A stretch of 64,000 bases of DNA from NCBI RefSeq assembly GCF_000153105.1, contig NZ_CH672376.1:3084485-3148484 (forward strand). The letters are read 5' to 3'. Source of the DNA: Blastopirellula marina DSM 3645 (GTDB lineage Bacteria; Planctomycetota; Planctomycetia; Pirellulales; Pirellulaceae). The translations under genes and the position numbers were made by a program. Shown here piece by piece: positions 60,949 through 64,000 of this stretch; the stretch's first letter is position 1; the number at the start of each line of letters is the position of its first letter. The notes beneath the pieces were generated by a model. The model was not told where the DNA came from. It searched no databases and worked only from the letters and a program-made list of their open reading frames with translations.

Positions 60949-61875
60949 ATGGATCCCATGGAAACAGAATTCATTCAACACCTGCGAAAGTCGCTCGGCT
61001 CGCACGATCGACTGCGCATCGGGTTGGGGGATGATGCGGCGATTCTGGACTGGCGGGATCGCGACGACTTGGTTGTGACTACTGACTTGATTTCGGACGA
61101 GATCGATTTTCGCCTGGCCGAAGTCGATCCGCGGCGCGTGGGACGCAAGGCGCTTGCGGTCAATCTTAGCGATCTTGCCGCAATGGGAGCAGAGCCGGTG
61201 GCCGTCGTCGTCTCACTGCTGCTGCCGCGTACTCCTCCCGTCGGAACAGCGCTCGAACTGGCCGTCCAACTGTACGACGGGATGCTGCCGCTGGTCGAGC
61301 AGTTTGACTGCATCCTCGCCGGAGGCGACACCAATAGTTGGAGCGGCCCGCTGGCGATCAACGTGACCGCGTTCGGTTCGTGCAGCGATCAGCCGCTGCT
61401 GCGCCGCGGCGCAGCGCCCGGCGATGTGATCCTGGTGACCGGCGAGTTGGGCGGGAGTATCTTAGGGCATCATTTTGATTTCACACCGCGTATTGCTGAA
61501 GCGCGGCGACTGACGCGACTGGGACTGGCGCAAGTTGGGATGGATATCAGCGACGGTTTGCTGCTGGATCTCTCACGGCTGCTAAATGAGAGCGAAGTCG
61601 CCGGCGTCTTGGATTTGACTTCGATTCCAATCTCCGACGCGGCGCATCGCCTGTCCGAGACAAGCGGCAGAACACCGCTCGAACATGCGTTGGCGGATGG
61701 GGAAGATTTTGAGTTATTGTTGACCGCTTCGCCCGAGCACGCGCAACAGATCGTCGCTGACGATTTGCTCGGTACGCCGGTGACGGCTATCGGAAAGATC
61801 GTCGCCGGCGCAGGAATGTGGGCCGATCAGGTGGGTGGAAAAAAACTGGAGCCGCAAGGATATTTGCACCAATGA
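60949..61875 (+). CDS. thiL: thiamine-monophosphate kinase
   Basis: A 308-residue protein from ATG 60949; ATG 60958 (METEFIQHL) is equally good, while the frame opens at TTG 60922. ThiL motifs: RIGLGDDAAILDW, TDLISDEIDFRL, VGRKALAVNLSDLAAMGAEP, ILAGGDTNSW, GDVILVTGELGGSILGHH, VGMDISDGLLLDLSRLL and ALADGEDFELLLTA. It phosphorylates thiamine monophosphate to thiamine diphosphate with ATP. Its stop overlaps the start of tsaE (ATGA). No other thiamine genes are nearby. Confidence 0.93.
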   Translation: MDPMETEFIQHLRKSLGSHDRLRIGLGDDAAILDWRDRDDLVVTTDLISDEIDFRLAEVDPRRVGRKALAVNLSDLAAMGAEPVAVVVSLLLPRTPPVGTALELAVQLYDGMLPLVEQFDCILAGGDTNSWSGPLAINVTAFGSCSDQPLLRRGAAPGDVILVTGELGGSILGHHFDFTPRIAEARRLTRLGLAQVGMDISDGLLLDLSRLLNESEVAGVLDLTSIPISDAAHRLSETSGRTPLEHALADGEDFELLLTASPEHAQQIVADDLLGTPVTAIGKIVAGAGMWADQVGGKKLEPQGYLHQ

Positions 61876-62372
61876 ATGACGTCGCCAATCGTCAGATCGA
61901 GTTGAAACTTTCGTCCGAAGTCGACACCGACCGGTTAGGTCTTCTGCTGGCCGAGCTGTTGCCGGATGGAACGACGATCGCCCTGTTGGGCACGCTCGGC
62001 GCCGGCAAAACGCGCCTTGTGAAAGCGATCGCCGCCGCGTGCGAAATCGATCCGCAGACCGTCATCAGCCCCACTTTCGTGCTGGTGCAAGAATACGACG
62101 CGAAGCGTCAGCTCTACCACATGGACGCCTATCGCATCAAAGACGATGACGAATTTCTAGAGTTAGGCCCCGAAGAGTATTTCAATTCGGAAGGTCTCAC
62201 CTTTGTCGAATGGGCCGATCGCGTCGTCGGCTGCATGCCGCGCAGTTATGTCGAGATCGAAATCTTCGTCACCGGCGAAACCGAACGGCGCGTCACCATC
62301 GCCGCCCAGGGAAAAGCCCCGGCCGATTGGATCACGCAATTGGCGACCCGGTACGCGTCTTCCGCTTCATAG
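61872..62372 (+). CDS. tsaE: tRNA threonylcarbamoyladenosine biosynthesis ATPase TsaE
   Basis: A 166-residue protein; the frame opens at 61818 but ATG 61872 in the ATGA overlap with thiL is the start. The Walker A motif is GTLGAGKTRLVKAIA (near residue 40), followed by SPTFVLVQEYDAKRQLYHMD and the switch-like FVEWADRV. It is the ATPase of the TsaBDE complex that makes t6A37 in tRNAs decoding ANN codons. The thiL-tsaE linkage is common. The other t6A genes are not in the window. Confidence 0.95.
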   Translation: MNDVANRQIELKLSSEVDTDRLGLLLAELLPDGTTIALLGTLGAGKTRLVKAIAAACEIDPQTVISPTFVLVQEYDAKRQLYHMDAYRIKDDDEFLELGPEEYFNSEGLTFVEWADRVVGCMPRSYVEIEIFVTGETERRVTIAAQGKAPADWITQLATRYASSAS

Positions 62373-62515
62373 CCGGAAGCGCAGGTTTTGAGAGTGCCCT
62401 TTTTTCGAACCGCGCGAGCACTGGCCAGAGGCGCAAGCCGATGGAATACGGCTGGCCACTTCAATCGGAGTTGGAATTGCCGACCGCCTTCCATCGGCTC
62501 GCCCTCCCCTGGCGC
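62370..62515. repeat. intergenic repeat, family 2, copy A, with palindromic 3' part
   Basis: From the tsaE stop codon, about 75 bases (62370-62445) align with 63926-64000 after the PQQ-propeller gene; for example TTTTTCGAACC, GCCAGAG and GCAAGCCGATGGA are shared. The block then continues into an imperfect hairpin: left arm 62422-62446 (CCAGAGGCGCAAGCCGATGG) with right arm 62489-62515 (CCATCGGCTCGCCCTCCCCTGG). The repeat starts at a stop codon in both copies. Confidence 0.75.
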
Positions 62516-62596
62516 AAAATCTAGTGTCGCACCGGCTGATTCTCGACTAAATTAGAGTCGTTCCCTCCCGCCGCCTCCCTCCATTGCTGAAATCTC

Positions 62597-63928
62597 ATGA
62601 CGCCTGACCGCCTGTTTGCCTGTGGAACGATCGTCCTCTCCCTCCTGAAACGATCCCCGAGGGCGCACATCGGTTTGGCGATGTTGCTCCTCAGCCTTTT
62701 CATGAGCGGCCAAACAGTCGCCCAGTCATCGACGGCATGGAACGAATTCCGCGGCCCGACCCAGCAGGGAATCTCGACCAGCGTGAAGCTGCCGACCGAG
62801 TGGGGCCCCGAGACCAACATCACCTGGCGGAAAGAACTGCCGGGCATTGGTTGGTCGTCGCCGGTGACGACGGAGGATCGGATCTATCTGACAACGGCCG
62901 TTCCCCAGGACGAAGGCCGAAAAGCCGATCAATCGCTCCGGACCGTTTGTCTTGACGCAAACTCAGGCGATGTGGTTTGGAACGTGGAAGTGTTCCAGCA
63001 GTCAGGCGAGACCGCTCCGAAGATCCATTCCAAGAACAGCCATGCCAGCGCGACGCCGATCGTTGAGGGGGCGTTCGTCTATGTCCACTTCGGGCACATG
63101 GGCACGGCCTGTCTTCGCAAGCAGGATGGCGCGATCGTCTGGAGCACGCAAGAGCACGCCTATAAGCCAACGCATGGCAACGGCGGGTCGCCGGTCCTGT
63201 TTGGAGACAAGCTAATCTTTAGCATCGACGGCAACGACAAGCAGGCAGTGATCGCGCTCGATAAAGAGACCGGCCAGGTCGCGTGGCGAACGCCGCGCAA
63301 CGTGCCGGGCCTTCCCAAATATTTCGCCTTCTGCACGCCGCTGCTGATCGAAGTGAACGGACAGACGCAACTCATCTCGCAAGGGAGCGGCGCCGTCATG
63401 TCGCTCGATCCGCGCAATGGCCAAGAGATCTGGCGCGTCACTTATGGAGACGGCTACTCCGTCGTCCCACGTCCGATTTTCGCTAACGGTCTGATCTACG
63501 TCTGCACCGGCTACGATCGCTCGACCTTGATCGCGATGCGGCCAGACGGTCACGGAGATGTGACCGAAACGCACGTCGAGTTCATCCTCGATCGCAACGT
63601 CCCCTACAATCCTTCCCCAGTCGTGGTCGATGACGACGTCTACATGATCTCTGACAACGGCATCCTCTCGTGCGTCGATGGAATCACCGGAGACGTCCGC
63701 TGGAAGCACCGCATCGGCGGAAATTTCTCCGCGTCCCTGCTCACCGCCAACGGCCTGATCTACATGCTGGACGAATCCGGCAAGGCCACCGTCGTGCGCC
63801 ATGCCGACCAGTACGAAGAAGTCGCCCAAAACGACCTGGCGGAACGAGCGCTCGCCAGCTTCGGCATCCACAACGACGCGATCTTATTGCGAACCGAAAA
63901 AGCCCTCTACCGCATCGAAAACAAGTAG
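62597..63928 (+). CDS. PQQ-like beta-propeller repeat protein
   Basis: A 443-residue protein with an N-terminal signal or anchor region (about residues 27-43, LLLSLFMSGQTVAQ); the start is at 62597, with 62681 as an alternative. The body is made of beta-propeller blades with the BamB/PQQ pattern: WRKELPGIGWSSPVTTEDRI, CLDANSGDVVWNVEV, ALDKETGQVAWRTPRNVPG, SLDPRNGQEIWRVTYGDG and SCVDGITGDVRWKHRIGG. These proteins are exported and either bind quinone or serve as scaffolds. Planctomycetes have many. A repeat-family-2 copy follows the stop. Confidence 0.88.
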   Translation: MTPDRLFACGTIVLSLLKRSPRAHIGLAMLLLSLFMSGQTVAQSSTAWNEFRGPTQQGISTSVKLPTEWGPETNITWRKELPGIGWSSPVTTEDRIYLTTAVPQDEGRKADQSLRTVCLDANSGDVVWNVEVFQQSGETAPKIHSKNSHASATPIVEGAFVYVHFGHMGTACLRKQDGAIVWSTQEHAYKPTHGNGGSPVLFGDKLIFSIDGNDKQAVIALDKETGQVAWRTPRNVPGLPKYFAFCTPLLIEVNGQTQLISQGSGAVMSLDPRNGQEIWRVTYGDGYSVVPRPIFANGLIYVCTGYDRSTLIAMRPDGHGDVTETHVEFILDRNVPYNPSPVVVDDDVYMISDNGILSCVDGITGDVRWKHRIGGNFSASLLTANGLIYMLDESGKATVVRHADQYEEVAQNDLAERALASFGIHNDAILLRTEKALYRIENK

Positions 63929-64000
63929 TCCGCAGCGCCAGTTTTGAAGGTGCTCTTTTTCGAACCAAGCGACCATTAGCCAGAGACGCAAGCCGATGGA
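63926..64000. repeat. intergenic repeat, family 2, copy B (cut by window end)
   Basis: Starts at the stop codon of the PQQ-propeller gene and aligns over about 75 bases with the block after tsaE (62370-62445). The window ends at GCCGATGGA, just where copy A enters its hairpin, so the rest is outside the window. Confidence 0.7.

Noticed and set aside
59803..61005. 400-residue minus-strand frame antisense to ppx, CHAD and thiL
   Set aside because: Crosses three well-supported genes; composition is that of a shadow frame.

Overview
This 64 kb window reads as chromosomal DNA of a planctomycete, probably of the Pirellulaceae (a Blastopirellula- or Rhodopirellula-like bacterium). The assignment rests on lineage-typical families: a DUF1501 protein paired with a PSCyt/DUF1549/DUF1553 cytochrome protein, a Tat-exported Gfo/Idh/MocA oxidoreductase, a DUF3500 protein, a giant tandem cadherin-like repeat protein with the N-terminal RLEERRVMDAS-type motif, and a secreted tripeptidyl-peptidase II homologue. 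The DNA is moderately GC-rich, with mostly dense coding and small operons on both strands. I see no phage, integrase, transposase or CRISPR array.

Layout. 1-6.3 kb: a plus-strand operon of a TPR protein (truncated by the window start), an ExbB/TolQ channel, an ExbD/TolR protein and a large protein joining a TonB-like membrane helix to an alpha/alpha-toroid (prenyltransferase/squalene-cyclase-like) domain. 6.5-7.5 kb: two TatA-type proteins and a tRNA-Val(CAC) with a terminator. 7.5-13.4 kb: a coiled-coil protein, an acyl-carrier-protein/formylglycine-enzyme-like fusion, two small unknown genes and a translationally coupled pair of predicted nucleotidyltransferases behind a palindrome. 13.4-18.0 kb: a 1,527-residue repeat adhesin. 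18.7-24.5 kb: DUF3500, a secreted coiled-coil protein, a four-CBS protein, an esterase and a phytanoyl-CoA dioxygenase-like enzyme.

24.5-30.3 kb: a minus-strand signalling operon with overlapping genes (hybrid kinase with three receivers, CheR, CheB, receiver-kinase). 30.5-35.8 kb: DUF2760 followed by two divergent Hsp70-family proteins. 36-43.7 kb: MFS transporter, alpha/beta hydrolase, UPF1-like helicase with a DbpA-like RNA-binding N-terminus, oxidoreductase plus SGNH hydrolase, ribosomal protein S21 and a SET protein. 43.8-52.6 kb: TPP II, class II photolyase, TIGR01777 epimerase with an SRPBCC domain, a frameshifted fasciclin gene and an isocitrate/isopropylmalate dehydrogenase. 52.9-57.5 kb: the DUF1501/PSCyt pair. 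57.7-62.4 kb: SixA-like phosphatase, Ppx/GppA-HD, CHAD, ThiL and TsaE. 62.6-63.9 kb: a PQQ-propeller protein.

The most noteworthy items are the TonB-like/toroid protein with its ExbB/ExbD partners, the ACP-FGE fusion that lacks one of the two catalytic cysteines, the exported TPP II whose catalytic spacing matches my recollection of the human enzyme, the nucleotidyltransferase pair with a palindrome just upstream, the Hsp70-Hsp70-DUF2760 cluster, the helicase fusion, and two families of palindromic intergenic repeats. All functions are inferred from reading the sequence; no database search was run.
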